A program made the translations under genes and the position numbers. From Apophysomyces variabilis (lineage: Eukaryota; Mucoromycota; Mucoromycetes; Mucorales; Mucoraceae), in NCBI GenBank assembly GCA_002749535.1, contig MZZL01000401.1, positions 1,270,214 through 1,334,213 on the forward strand: a stretch of DNA of 64,000 nucleotides, in the 5' to 3' direction. The notes beneath the pieces were generated by a model. The model was not told the origin of the DNA, did not search any database, and saw only the letters and a program-made list of their open reading frames with translations. How positions within the stretch are numbered: the stretch's first letter is position 1; each line of letters starts with the position of its first letter. This document shows positions 24,934 to 39,882 of the stretch, in pieces.

Positions 24934-26248
24934 TTAGTTCTTGCCAGCATTTTCAGGGCGTAACTGTCTAACGGTTTGTCCAGCTCTCCAGAGTTCAGAT
25001 TCACGGATCTCCTTGAGTTCCTCTTCCAACTTCTCTCGGTAGTCTGGCTTAGAATTGCGATCCAAGGAACGAGCAGTTTCCGAACCATCCTTGACAGATG
25101 CGTACAGCTTCTCAAACACAGGCTTGGAGGCGTCGTGGAAAGGTCTCCACCAGTCCAAAGCACCACGTTGTGCTGTGGTGGAACAGTTGGAGTACATCCA
25201 GTCCATACCACGTTCACCGATCAAGGGATACAAGGATTGTGTGGCCTCTTCGACGGTCTCATTGAAGGCTTCGGAGGGGGAGTGACCGTTGGCTCGGAGA
25301 ACTTCGTACTGAGCCTGGAACAAACCCTGGATGGCACCCATCAACACACCACGCTCACCAAACAGATCGGAATAGACTTCCTTCTCGAATGTGGTCTCAT
25401 ACATATAACCCGAGCCAATACCGATGCCCAAAGCAATGGTGCGTTCTCTGGCCTTACCACTTGCATCTTGGTAGACTGCAAAGGACGAATTGATGCCACG
25501 ACCTTCCTGGAACAGGCGGCGGACGGTGAACCCAGAACCCTTAGGAGCGACAAGGACAACATCCACATCTGACCGATTGCTGTCTTAGTACCACCATCCA
25601 AAACGGCTTCATTGCTTTTCCTAACTCACCTTTAGGAGGGACAATATCTGTCTGATCCTTGTAGACAATGGAGAAACCGTGGGAGAAGTAGAGGGTCTTG
25701 CCGGGTGTGATGAAGGGCTTCATTTGAGGCCAGATCTCCTTTTGGTAGGCATCGGACAGCAGGTTCATGATAACAGTACCCTTGTCGACCGCGTCCAGCA
25801 CGGGGAAAAGGTTCTTACCAGGGACCCAGCCTTCTTCAATAGCTTGCTGATAGGTCTTACCCTCACGTTGACCTATGATGACATTGACGCCATTGTCACG
25901 CAAGTTCAAGGCTTGACCACGACCTTGGGGACCATAGCCCAACACAGCAATGGTATCGTTTTTGAAGGTTTCAAGGAGCTTCTCTCTGGGAACATCCGAT
26001 CGTTCATAGACGGTTTCCTCAGTACCACCGAAGTTCAATGTCTTGTATCCGCGCATACAAGGAGCCTGTTGTTAGAAATAATAAGGTAAATAACGTGTTT
26101 TTAAAGTCATCCTTATTTCTGCTTTTACCGTGACAACAGGTGCTTTGATGGCAGCAGATCGGCTCAGTGCAGAAAATGGTCTCACAGCCGAAGGGCGGGC
26201 AAAGCGCGACGCGGAGCGAAGGGCAATAGTAAAGGCGCGAGAAGCCAT
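24934..26248 (-). CDS. ILV5: Ketol-acid reductoisomerase, mitochondrial
   Basis: Three exons: 26129-26248, 25630-26065, 24934-25568; 396 residues. The first exon (40 residues, RSASRFARPSAVRPFSALSR) is a typical Arg/Ser-rich mitochondrial presequence. The NADPH site reads AVLGYGPQGRGQ (about 83-91) and the enzyme core has VIIGQREGK, VVLVAPKGSG and GIGSGYMYETTFEKE. The C-terminal domain carries the Mg-binding acidic residues (SDLFGERGVL, EEATQSLYPLIGERG). It catalyses the second common step of isoleucine/valine synthesis. In yeast Ilv5 also helps package mitochondrial DNA; that is not testable here. Confidence 0.97.
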
Positions 26249-26323
26249 TGTTAAAGGCAAGATAAAAATAGGAAGAGGAAGAAGAAGGTAAGATTAAAGT
26301 AAGTTGGGCTGGATCTTAGGACG

Positions 26324-26331
26324 TTTTTATA
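26324..26331 (-). promoter_or_regulatory. TATA box of ILV5
   Basis: TATAAAAA on the minus strand, about 76-83 bp before the ILV5 ATG. Confidence 0.5.
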
Positions 26332-26639
26332 GTGAGTGATGAACCGAGAATGAGGTTCGTTGAGCAAAGGCGATTCATGGCCATCTAACCAATCATGATG
26401 GTCGAAATGGGTAGTGCTGAACCTCCGCTATCCCGATCGGCTTGCTGATTGGTGTGACTCATTACGTGTGTTTGTCTATCGTATCTTTGTGTGCGGATGA
26501 TTCGCTCGATAACGTGTAATCAGTGACTCGTGAATTTCAACATTGAGCGATTAAGCATATCAGAAATTCATATAATTCATATAGAAAGGATACCTTTGCA
26601 ATCTATATCCACCTCCTTTTTTTCTTTCTTTCCTTCACT

Positions 26640-26840
26640 ACACTACGTTTGCTTTCACTTTTGCGGTAATGACACTGAGCGTCCTGAACTTCCAAAATGT
26701 ATAAAGGGCGAAATTATTGGCAGGTTTAAATGCGATCTGTCTGTCGCTGAGATCAACAGAAAGTTTTCGCCCTATCTGTCCTCATTCTTGTATTGCTGGA
26801 AACAAATGCTACCGTCTGAGGACGCGGTTAATTTAGGCTC
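26640..26840 (+). pseudogene. Possible transposase helix-turn-helix relic (Tc1/mariner-like)
   Basis: An open frame here reads LPKCIKGEIIGRFKC followed by LSVAEINRKF. This resembles the N-terminal DNA-binding helix-turn-helix of Tc1/mariner-type transposases (K..I.G...G.S..EI...). After about 20 further codons the similarity ends and the frame closes at 26844. No DDE catalytic region or terminal repeats were found. The call is by motif only. Confidence 0.3.
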
Positions 26841-27174
26841 ATGAACGAGAAATCTGGCAAGATCACTGCCACATAGCCACTTTGAGGGATAATAAGCTTT
26901 TTCATTCTTTAAGTAAGGATGACATAGGTGTCTGTGGCATATAACGAACAAAAAACACAAACAGAAGTAATGCGTGATGATAACACACCCAGAAATAAGT
27001 TTCAGTTATGCATGGGTGTTTCTGGTTTGATGGCGTTGGAACATCTTTTATACCTTAGAATCAGACCATGAATCCACATATTGATGTCAATACCGTGACC
27101 AAGGACGTCCGTCCTCGTTTCGAGGGATATGGATCGTCCTACTGGCTAAACCTTTTACTTGTCTTCTTTCTTTG

Positions 27175-28625
27175 ACTTCTTGTCTCTCTTTGTCTTATCT
27201 TTAGCCTCTCCTCTGGAAGCTTTTCTCTGGTTTTTTTTTAGCATGGCCAAGCGAGCACTTGTTCAGTTCCTCCATTCCTTTCGGAGTGACAGGACCAGAC
27301 ATCTAGTGAAACCCAGCGCTTAGCTCTAGTACTGTATGCTACAGTACTGGATTGAATTTGTACCTTCATAGCGAGGTTCGCAAAGTTTATGTCGAACATT
27401 TTGAAATTGTTTGATGTTACTGTTGATATGAACGATGAGGATACGCGACAACTGTTCCTACAATGCTTTTGATCGTTTTGGATACTGAGACAAACTATCC
27501 GATTCAACAGCGAAGGTTGGTCTTTTGCTTCTACTATGGTGCAAACAAGTTTCAGTATCATACGTTTGCAAGTACCTTAGATAATGTCACTCTACGCAAT
27601 TGTCCGGTAAATATCAATTTTAAGTACTTACCGCTCTGCCAAAACTCCCCGACTTCGAAACGACTCGATCTTTTTTCTGAAGCAACTCTTGAAACTTTGG
27701 CATCACTTCTGCAGACAATAACCTAAAGGCCGGTTTTAATGCAAATATAATTTGACTTTTCTTTATATTCAAGTTATTGAAATCTTCCACGCGCTACGAG
27801 AAGAAATATCAATACAGATCTTTGAAACATGCGGGGAGAATTTAAAAGAAGCGATAAATCAAAGATATTTCAAGAAAATTCCTGTACTATGAGACATTTA
27901 CCCTTTTATAATAAATCATCCGTGTGATAATAATCAAGCGAATCGTACAGTGGTAGAATTTTAAGCAGGTTATTGGTTGGTAATGGTTGATCACCTTTAT
28001 AATACACTGCTTTTACCTCCATGCTCTCCGAGAAGATTGCACTCAGGATATCAACCCTGGTCATTATTGCATTTGAAGATCACATATAATGCATAAAAGG
28101 ATGACGAAGAATAAAGCATTTCATTGTCAAATTTTTGCTTCTTGGATGTTTCAGCGGAAGAGGAAGAAGGGGAAGTAAAAGGCAAGTCTGTGGAAGAGAT
28201 AGTCGAAGAAGGAGAAAAATTAGGTGGCATGATTAATGGTTGGTATGCTCTTGTGATTGCAAGCGGTATTGGGGTTTCATGAATGAGCTTCAGTGTATTC
28301 TCTATGATATGTTTGCCAAGCGACGCCAATTGCAAAAGTGGATCATTCTACGAACGTAGTCTTTGGCGCAAGAAGGGAATGCAACTCTTCTGTTCGTTTG
28401 ATCTGTGTAACGTAGCCTTGTGTTATGTCCAAATCTACTCGGCCGGCATTGTAGTGTAAGCATTTAAATGATAAATACGGTGTAGTTTGACAATGTGATG
28501 TATTTACTAACCATTAACGTTGTACCCCATTACGTGCGCTTGATGCGATAAAGCGGGCGTCTCATTTACAGTCTTAAGCACCATATCTCGAAGTACCATT
28601 GGCAGTTTTAAGCGACCATTCTCTC
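27175..28625 (-). CDS. Unidentified multi-exon locus, gene or decaying gene
   Basis: Several coding-like segments with good splice sites, read in order on the minus strand. MVLRDMVLKTVNETP... is at about 28600-28510. A segment ending HIIENTLKLIHETPIPLA is at about 28350-28230, followed by a Ser/Pro-rich stretch to about 28130. Next is VDILSAIFSESME (donor GTAAAAG near 28020). Then RVEDFNNLNIKKSQ... to SGSFGRA follows a clear acceptor TTCTTCTCGTAG and ends at donor GTAAGT (about 27640). Last is EQLSRILIVHINSN... at about 27460-27370. The joins SESME-RVEDF and FGRA-EQLSR are phase-compatible. The start, the joins near 28370 and the 3' end are unresolved. I recognise no family. Confidence 0.4.
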
Positions 28626-29616
28626 ATTCCTTGGTTTGGTTCACCTGCCCACAATCTATAGGATTGAAATTTGGATTCTATTAGCATGCCAATGAGCACA
28701 TTCGCCAATTGGCCTATCTGCTCTAGCCACATCGAAAAGAAATGTAAAAAAGAACTAAAAACCCCTTGGGGCTTTGAAAGGCAAAAAATGAGGAGAGAGA
28801 GGAAATAATGATACAAGAAAAAAGGATTTCGGAAAACAATAATGCGCCACAAAGAAGGATGGGGAAAGAGCGAAAAGTGTTAGGGGGACGAGTCAAGGAG
28901 AGAGTTGATAGGGAGTAATGCCAGCGATGTACATGGAGGCTCTGATATCCATTGGAGAAAAAGGCTAGGTGTTGAGGATTCACGGATCAATCTATAGGTA
29001 ACCAAGTTCGGTATTCCCTGTGGTGTAAATGACATCGGTCCTTCGCCCTATTTTGTTTATCTTGATGCTCTCAGTCGCTGATAATCGTCGCTTACTGTTG
29101 TTGGCTGAGGCAATTGTGGCACTTGCTTTATCTTTCCTTTGAGACGTAACACGGAGTGGTTGCAATGAGCCCCTTTCACTACCACATAGACAGGCTACAG
29201 ACGGAGTATGTGGGAGCCAGGCAATACGCCACTTGATCAAACGATAGCGTTCATTAGTAGTGCATTGAAGTAACAAGGTGGGTCCCATCCAGGATATGGC
29301 AGATCCTCCTCACTGTGACGAATGCAACCCGTAGAGTAAAAGGCCCAATACATATTATCCACGCTTACCCTTGCGCACAGTTTTCTGTTCCCCGGAAAGT
29401 TCTGCTGAGGAAACCCCAAAGGCAGTATAGCTTGTCCGATTCCAAAAGTCAGTACAAGTCGTTTGTTGGTTGGTGCGGAAACAGACAGGGAGCCTCCATC
29501 AAAGTTAATACTAACCATGCCTTGAGTGGCTCCTCAAAAGGATCGTGTTCTAATTATTGGCAGAAATTGTAGACCTCTCTTGGTGTACGCTTATGTAAAG
29601 GCGGTTGTTGCGTATG
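28626..29616. other. Region with unassigned minus-strand open frames
   Basis: Minus-strand frames 29518-29237 (MVSINFDGGSLSVSAP...) and 29288-28992 are open, but they show no motif and no matching plus-strand gene. They may be 3' flank or relics connected with the next locus. Confidence 0.3.
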
Positions 29617-30538
29617 TCAGTAGGAGCATCGCACCGGCTGACCTAGCATTTTAGATCCTACCAGCTTTCCAATATAGTTGACTATTTGATCAAGCTCTTC
29701 TGGTAAAGTGTTCATAACTGGCTGGCCAAAATTCTCTATTGTTTTCTGCTCTTTCTCGGCGAACGCGTCTCTCCACTGTAGATCAGTGATGTCCAATTGA
29801 TGATTAGGAAGGTCTTGAGTATAGCCTAGTAAGTCATTCAGTTTGTTTAAAACTTTTACTGGCGAAATTGGTACTTGAGAGCGTAACCTGTTATTTTCTT
29901 CTCCACTGATTCCGCTTTCTTTCGTTCTTTGACAGCTTGTTCTTTGATGGCTTCCAAATATCAGAATTTCTGATTCATCAAGACCGCTGAGCACGATTTC
30001 AACTTCGTCTTTATCCTTCCTCGACAAGCGTGTTGAAAGTGGCGACGAGCTTCTTGATCCCTGGTTCCTGGCAGTTGAAGATTACGATAAACTCAGGTCT
30101 GACGGCGAGTTTATTGGCAATGGTGAAGTCGACATAAACGGCACTTCGCACGTGGAGTTACTGTTGCTGCCGTGATCGCTACAAGTGATTCGACTTTGAG
30201 GCTCTTCCAGGAAGGTCCTCCTGTGTACTTGACCTATGGATCAAGTCAGCGTTATCAACAAGCAAACTTTGCCTAAAGATACCAGTTTAATTTTGGCCAG
30301 ATTTGCTGATGTACGAATCCTCTTGATTAACAGCGTTTTAGCGCTGGTAGCATCGCTTGTGTTGAGAATCTTGCGTACAATCCTATCCTCGAGCTCATCT
30401 ATCACTTTTTGCAGTAAGATCTGGGCATCTTGTGCGAGTTTAAAATCACAGGGATGATCACTGATTTTTGGTGTCTGAGTACGCAGACTTCTTTGTCCCT
30501 TGTTTCTATTTTCTTTAATAAAGGGATTAACGTTCATA
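29617..30538 (-). pseudogene. Unidentified spliced or frame-broken gene
   Basis: Starts MNVNPFIKENRNKGQ at 30538 and runs open with amphipathic sequence (DAQILLQKVIDELEDRIVRK) to KIKL. There a 49-nt intron (GTATCT...CATAG) joins in phase to VKYTGGPSWKSLKVESLV. After that, protein-like segments lie in different frames: YVDFTIANKLAVRPEF with FNCQEPGIKKLVATF, then EAIKEQAVKERKKAESVEKK, then LNKLNDLLGYTQDLP through TLPEELDQIVNYIGKL to a stop at 29617. Either further introns or frameshifts separate them. No family recognised. Frame breaks without good splice sites favour a pseudogene. Confidence 0.4.
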
Positions 30539-32372
30539 GTAAGGGTTGCACTGGAAGCTGGTAAGACACTGACCAGCGATTGAGAGAGATAAAAGCTTTG
30601 GCTGGTTTCAATACCCTGTGATACTCTTCCGATGCGGCAAGCAGTTGATCTGTGCCCTCTATCCCTCCATATATATACAAACAAATGTGAAGCTCTAAGT
30701 GAAGCAAGATTTAGCAATGGTTCTTTTGGTGCAGTTCTATGAACCCTTTTGTGGGTCAGAGAACTTAATCCTTTTGACTTCTGAGAGTTGATGCAAAATC
30801 AGGGAATACCCAGTAGCAGTCCATAGCTACAATTTAGCCAATAACAGCCATTCCTTGTGTCCTAGGCCCCCTATAAAATTAACTCTGTCAGATTTTTATG
30901 AACTTGATCTCTCTTTCTAGTCATTTCAAATCCGATAGCCTTGTCCGTTTCGTCCCCACAAGATGTCCCTCTCACAGGTGTGGGTGATTCATTTGCAGTT
31001 TTATCAAGAAAAATAGATGCAAACCTTTTGGGTGATTAATTATGTGCCAAAGCTTTCAGCTGTTGCAGAATTTCAACTTCTGCCACAAACTTTTAGTCTT
31101 GGTTATACTTACACATCGATGGTCTCCACCCTTTTTATCTTAGCTACGAGAGTGGATACTTAAGTTCTACATTAAAACGGCCGCTTTCGAAGGATATCGC
31201 TTGCAGATTTCCTCTCAGTGTCAATGTCAGTTCATTCTAGAGCTCATTCCCGCTAGATGACACCTGGACTATAAGTCATCTTGGACATACTGCTTTACCC
31301 CAGTACTTTGTCGGTTTCTTTTAGTAGGAGCGGCTATTTCTCTAGCTGGGACGATTTATTTGATACATGCCGGCGCTTGTGGTTCATAATTAATAAACCA
31401 CTCATCATTTTTATCATGCCTTTCAGCCAATGAAACAATGGCTAACAATTTGCAGAAAAAGTTACTGCGTCCATTTTGGACCATTAAGGGTAAAGGACGC
31501 CGGTGGCAAGAAGCTTCTCGATTCTTTCTTTTAAGAAAAAGGTTGCGGAATTCCTGCAAGTACTGCAAGTAAGTGGTATTGCCCATATTTATCTTTTTTA
31601 CAACTTTATATGGTTTCAGTTAGAGTTCAGATCAGATGTATCAATTTTACCCTTAGGTTGCGAAAGCGCATTGCCACGCTATTAGAGACACACATTTACC
31701 ATAGATACCGATACACAAATGTTACTAGTCGTAAATTCACTCTATTTATGACTAGTGTGCAAAATCAGGACAACTTTCGACGGTTCACGAGGCACGAATG
31801 CATCAGACGAATGATGGAAAGTGACTGTATTGCTTATTCTGCAAAGCCATGGTATGGTTACATCCCCTCGCTGTAAATTGTCTGCGCGCAACAAAAATAG
31901 ATATGTCGCCGAAAAAAGAAAGATACGAGAGGCATCGAACCCATTACGTCTCAATATGCTCATTCATATGAATTATAAAAAAAAGCAAAAAATGATATTG
32001 ACCATTTTAGTTCTACGATATAAGTGATTTGCAAAGAATAGGTACAGCATATGAATGGATTATCGTTCGCATTGGACAAGTGGTACGAAGTGTCAGCATG
32101 ATTCTCGGAAAAACTTACATCCTTAGGCATAATGGCACATCTGTGTATGCAGAATTGCATCCTTCGTGTACCGGAAAAGAAATACATATAGCTAGAGCAA
32201 AATTGAAATAAAGCAAATCAAATTTTTGACATACGTATATGGGTCTCTCCTTTGGCGCAGTCATTGGATACGATCGTGTAACGCATGCTTCAACTAAGAA
32301 AGCAAATATAGTAATACTCACGGGGATAACGGCGTAAGATCGTCCAGGACTTTACCTGATCCGATGGTAAGT
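30539..32372. other. Intergenic region with one possible small gene
   Basis: About 1.8 kb. A possible two-exon frame at 31438-31876 is listed separately. The rest is AT-rich without recognisable genes or RNAs. Confidence 0.4.
31438..31876 (+). CDS. Possible small two-exon gene, unknown
   Basis: Exon 1 starts MANNLQKKLLRPFWTIKGK and ends at donor GTAAGT (about 31568). A pyrimidine-rich acceptor TTTTACCCTTAG at about 31657 joins in phase to LRKRIATLLETHIYHRYRY, running open to TAA at 31876. The product is basic (about 117 residues). No family recognised; it could be chance or a relic. Confidence 0.25.
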
Positions 32373-32380
32373 TATAAAAG
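32373..32380 (+). promoter_or_regulatory. TATA box of the seven-helix protein gene
   Basis: TATAAAAG about 79-86 bp before the ATG at 32459, followed by a T/C-rich tract (32418-32455). Confidence 0.45.
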
Positions 32381-32458
32381 AACAAAGTTGCAATAAATGG
32401 TAAATTGCCTGAAATAACTTTTTTGTTTTCTCTTTTCCCTCTTACTCTTCGCTTTACC

Positions 32459-33271
32459 ATGGGTATCATTTACTCCCCAGCAGATGCAAATCGTGCGCTA
32501 ATTGCACTTAGTGGTACTGTCATTCTTTGGGTGTTGATCAAGGGACACAGACACAAGTACATCAGTCCCTTCACTGCGGTGCTGTTAACTTCTACTTCTA
32601 TGCTTGTTGCTACGGCACTAACTGAGGTGGATTATCACTCTTCTAACCGCGGAATAACATTTTCTGCTTATTTCTTCTCGATGTTTTATCGCCACAATGT
32701 TTGGATCGCTATATTCGAAGTATTTCGAAAAGCATCTTCACGAGAAATGGAAATCAAACCACTGATCCAAAAACTTGACCTGATCACTGTCTATTTTGCT
32801 TACCTATATATCGCGCTGCTAGTCATTTGTGACATAATCTTTTGCGCCATAATGAGCACCCGCTCTGGTTTAGCATCGTCATCAATGGGACTTGGCCAAT
32901 TTATCATCTATGGCGTTTGGGTGCTTGTTGCTGCCTTTCTTGGACTTGCTTTCTACCATCGAAATGGAATAGAGGAATACCCCTGGTTCATACTATACGG
33001 TTTTATCCTGACTGCTGCTACCGTGGTTGACACTGTGGTGAGCACTACACCCGTTCTCCTTTACTCGTCGTTATATTCTATAGCCATTGTGCAGTTCGTG
33101 TTCGGGCAATTGCTGATCGCTATCGCGTTATTCATCGCTGCTCAATTGGGTTATGCGTGGATCCCTACTGGAAAGAATATGGTTACTACCATAACAGTAT
33201 ATGAAGAGGACCACAAGGAGGGGTCAAAGGACGAAGAAGCTACCAAATACGAAGATCTTGACGCGGTTTAG
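32459..33271 (+). CDS. Seven-transmembrane protein of unknown function
   Basis: A single intronless exon of 270 residues with about seven hydrophobic helices: ALIALSGTVILWVLI, AVLLTSTSMLVATAL, a segment near VWIAIFEVF, YFAYLYIALLVICDIIF, IIYGVWVLVAAFLGLAF, WFILYGFILTAATVV and FVFGQLLIAIALFIAA. The C-terminus is cytosolic and acidic (KEGSKDEEATKYEDLD). No GPCR DRY or NPxxY motif and no transporter signature is seen. It may belong to one of the fungal-specific DUF 7-TM families; I cannot name which. The ATG after the C/T-rich leader is chosen over the upstream in-frame ATG at 32405, which lacks such a leader. Confidence 0.8.
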   Translation: MGIIYSPADANRALIALSGTVILWVLIKGHRHKYISPFTAVLLTSTSMLVATALTEVDYHSSNRGITFSAYFFSMFYRHNVWIAIFEVFRKASSREMEIKPLIQKLDLITVYFAYLYIALLVICDIIFCAIMSTRSGLASSSMGLGQFIIYGVWVLVAAFLGLAFYHRNGIEEYPWFILYGFILTAATVVDTVVSTTPVLLYSSLYSIAIVQFVFGQLLIAIALFIAAQLGYAWIPTGKNMVTTITVYEEDHKEGSKDEEATKYEDLDAV

Positions 33272-33624
33272 CGGAGTCATACGACGTAAAGTAATCTAAG
33301 CAAAGAATACAATGTACTTTTTCTTTTTCTACTTTATATAAAAGGCAAGCTCCTGTCAAATAAACTTAATACTTTTAATGATACAATGGTTTTTTCGTTG
33401 AGGTCAAACAGATGTTAAGCATCGGAACGGCAGAAATATGATATCTAGAACGATGCATTCATACTGACGGAAAGTTTTGCTATCATGTGGATACTTGACG
33501 TGGATGACATACATGATACGGGACGATTGCTAAGAAATCCCGTAAAGCAGCACTTTGTCAGACAAACACAAATGTAGGCAGGTTATCAGGTATACCCCTG
33601 TACAGTCTTTAGGTGCAGTTTTAT
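33272..33624. other. Short convergent intergenic region
   Basis: Between the stop of the seven-helix protein (+) and the stop of the esterase (-). T-rich, no gene. Confidence 0.5.
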
Positions 33625-34757
33625 TTAGTCGCTCTTTTTCACATCAAAAGCTTCCTTTAGCAAAGAGACCAACTGCAGCAATCCAGCTTTTGCAGCTGGT
33701 ACTTGCAGTGACAGAGACATAAATCCATGCAGACATCCGTGGTAACGCATTGCGGTAACAGGTACGCCAGCAGCAACGAGACGACGAGCGTATGCTTCAC
33801 CTTCGTCACGTAAGACATCTGCTTCAGCAGTCATCACCAGTGTGGGAGGTAGACCCTTGAGATCGTCCAGAGTAGCCTTGAGTGGGCACACCAGGATGTT
33901 ATTGCGGTCTTCTTCGTTACCGGCATATGTAGGCAAAAAATACAGCATGGCCTTCTGCGTCAAGAAGTAGCCATCCTGAAATTCAAGGTAAGAAGCTGTC
34001 TCGAAATTGTCATCCACCGCTGGATACAGAAGAAACTGATAACGAATAGCTGATAGCAGTTTGCTGCTTCTTTGTTTGACTAGCACTAGATTCAGAGAGC
34101 TCAATATGCATCAGCTCGTTAGAGAAGACGTACTTACAGCAAAGCGCCGCACTGAGATTTCCACCAGCAGAATCACCTCCGATGGCGATCTTTTCCGGAT
34201 CAATTTTCAGTTGGCTGCTTTCCTTGATACACCAATTGAGAGCATCGTAACATTCCTCGAGGGCGACAGGGTGACGTACTTCGGGGCTAAGCGTATAGTT
34301 CACATAAAGTACAGCTGCATTTGTCCCGTTCACGATCTATAGCGTGTGTATCAATAAGAATGACCGGAATTTAACATTGTATATGCTATTACGTGTGGTA
34401 AAATCTCTGCGTGGGTGTTGATATCTCCCATAACCCATCCGCCACCATGCCTACGTTGAGAGCAAAAAAAAAAAGTTATCAGACGTTGTCCTTCGTGTGA
34501 TGGTATTCTTTTACTTACAAAAATATGATGGCTGGGAGGATTTGTTCTTCTGTTCCATATGGACGAATGACTTCCACTTTGATATCACGACCTTCTCTTG
34601 AAGTGAAATACTTCTCTTCCAGGTGAACTCCTGTCAGCGGCACCTTTGGAAATAGTCCTCGGATTTCGTCCAACGGGATTGTTTCGAAGTCAAAGTTGGG
34701 AACTCTGGCAAGGAAGGCTTTGCTATACGGGTCGAGTTCAACGGGAGGATAAGTCAT
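33625..34757 (-). CDS. Alpha/beta-hydrolase, hormone-sensitive-lipase family esterase
   Basis: Four exons: 34519-34757, 34393-34450, 34138-34336, 33625-34079; 316 residues. Abhydrolase_3 signatures: the oxyanion-hole motif HGGGW (81-85) and the nucleophile GDSAGG with Ser155. The inferred acid and base are Asp253 (EADVLRDEG) and His283 (HGCLHGF). No signal peptide, so probably cytosolic. Hydrolyses short acyl esters; natural substrate unknown. The conserved motifs interrupt at exon borders exactly as phase predicts. Confidence 0.92.
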
Positions 34758-34816
34758 TGTATGTCTCTTCTTATTGTACGAGTGCTTTGTAACAAAAAGT
34801 CATTTACCGGACTCGG

Positions 34817-34824
34817 CTTTTATA
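34817..34824 (-). promoter_or_regulatory. TATA box of the HSL-family esterase
   Basis: TATAAAAG on the minus strand, 60-67 bp before the ATG. Confidence 0.5.
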
Positions 34825-36185
34825 GAACCTCTAAGCTTTGGTTACACTGAAAGTCATTGGCCATGCTCGAACCTATATCTGCCGCAACCTATCCCGAATG
34901 AGTCAAACAATTGAAGAATCTTCACGCAGCAACAGGCCACTGAGGGGCGCAGCTAAGCAGCATATTATGGCTTCTGTAATGTAACACTGACTTGCAAACT
35001 CTAAATTGATTCAAGTCAATGATTACTGCGCTACATGAGCATCATTGTTTTCACCAGACGGAAAAAGGGAAGACAAGAGAATTGGAGAGGGGAGAAGGCA
35101 AGAAATCGAAGGGACTATAGCAAGAAATATACAATATATGTTTTGATCAAGCAGGAAAGGTAGTTAAGAGGCGGCCAGACTGCAATACAGGTACAGAATT
35201 GCCGGAAAATACCGCTCACGTTTGCACGAGCACAGAGCATATTTAATTAGCCGCTGGGTGAATTCATACCTAATCAAAAAGTGTCCAAGGCAAGGCTTGT
35301 AATGACTTTATCGAATGAAAAGAACATTATTCCAACAGTAACTTACTTTGATCGAACATTGTGCTCGTTGATCCGGGAGACTGGCCATGTCAAAATATGA
35401 TAAAACATACTTCTCTGAATAACTGATTGCTTGCGACAAAATGACTTTTGTAGGATATGTCGGATTCGGGGGATTCCAATGGGCTGAAATTTCGTCTGGT
35501 TTCCTCAAGCCGAAGAACCCCGCAAAGAAAGAACGAATCTGACGAAACTGCTGCACTCCCCGTCACGGCTTTCCCTCTAGCTATTCCTAGCTTCTAGTAT
35601 CCGTTTCCATTATTATTGCACCATAACGAATAAAGCAGTATACAATAAAACGGGGAAAGGACAAATTTATATGTTTTTTGCTATGCTTTTCTACGCTTCT
35701 TGGCAACCAGAGTGGTTCAAGGCATTTGTCCCCTCTGCTTCTGCGGTCGAATTTAGAGTTTCTCACGGTTAGAAAAAGGAATAACCAGTTATTCAGAATT
35801 AACTTCCGCCCGAATAGAATTTTCAGTTGTTTCAATAAACTCAGATTTCACCAATCAGATAACATCACTGAAATGATTAACTTTTGAGACCCCTTATTAT
35901 TTCCTCGGGAATTCATCGTAATTCAGCAGATATACGACAAAAAGTTTTAGCAAAAGAACGAAGCTCTGAATTGATGTCCAGAATACCTTGTTGGATATCT
36001 TGAATATGCGGTTTGACGTTATTAAAGTTCGGTACAGGGCAACTGGAGAATGTTATGTTTGAAACATATTATATTTTTCGTCGGACGGGTACAATAAGAA
36101 TAAGAGTTAAACAAAATATACTGTATCTTTCAGGCGTGGTATAAGTGAAAGGACAACAGATCTTCATCATTATACTGTTTGTTAA
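34825..36185. other. Long intergenic region, weak coding signals
   Basis: About 1.4 kb. A minus-strand frame 35556-35308 (MQQFRQIRSFFAGFF...) ends at a good donor (AAA|GTAAGT near 35345), but I find no exon that joins in phase. No family recognised, so it is not called as a gene. Confidence 0.35.

Positions 36186-39882
<3,697 letters not shown>

Noticed and set aside
24976..25572. 198-codon plus-strand frame
   Set aside because: Antisense of ILV5, which is certain from motifs and length.
27071..27175. Small plus-strand frame MNPHIDVNTVTKDVRPRF... with a hydrophobic end
   Set aside because: Only 35 codons, no continuation through a splice site in phase, and close to the end of a better-supported minus-strand locus.
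28574..28983. Hydrophobic minus-strand frames resembling membrane helices
   Set aside because: Complement of purine-rich DNA giving Phe/Leu/Ser runs; no start context or domain.
31900..31960. GGGTTCGATGCC-like tRNA B box on the minus strand
   Set aside because: No matching A box or cloverleaf-forming arms upstream at the needed distance.
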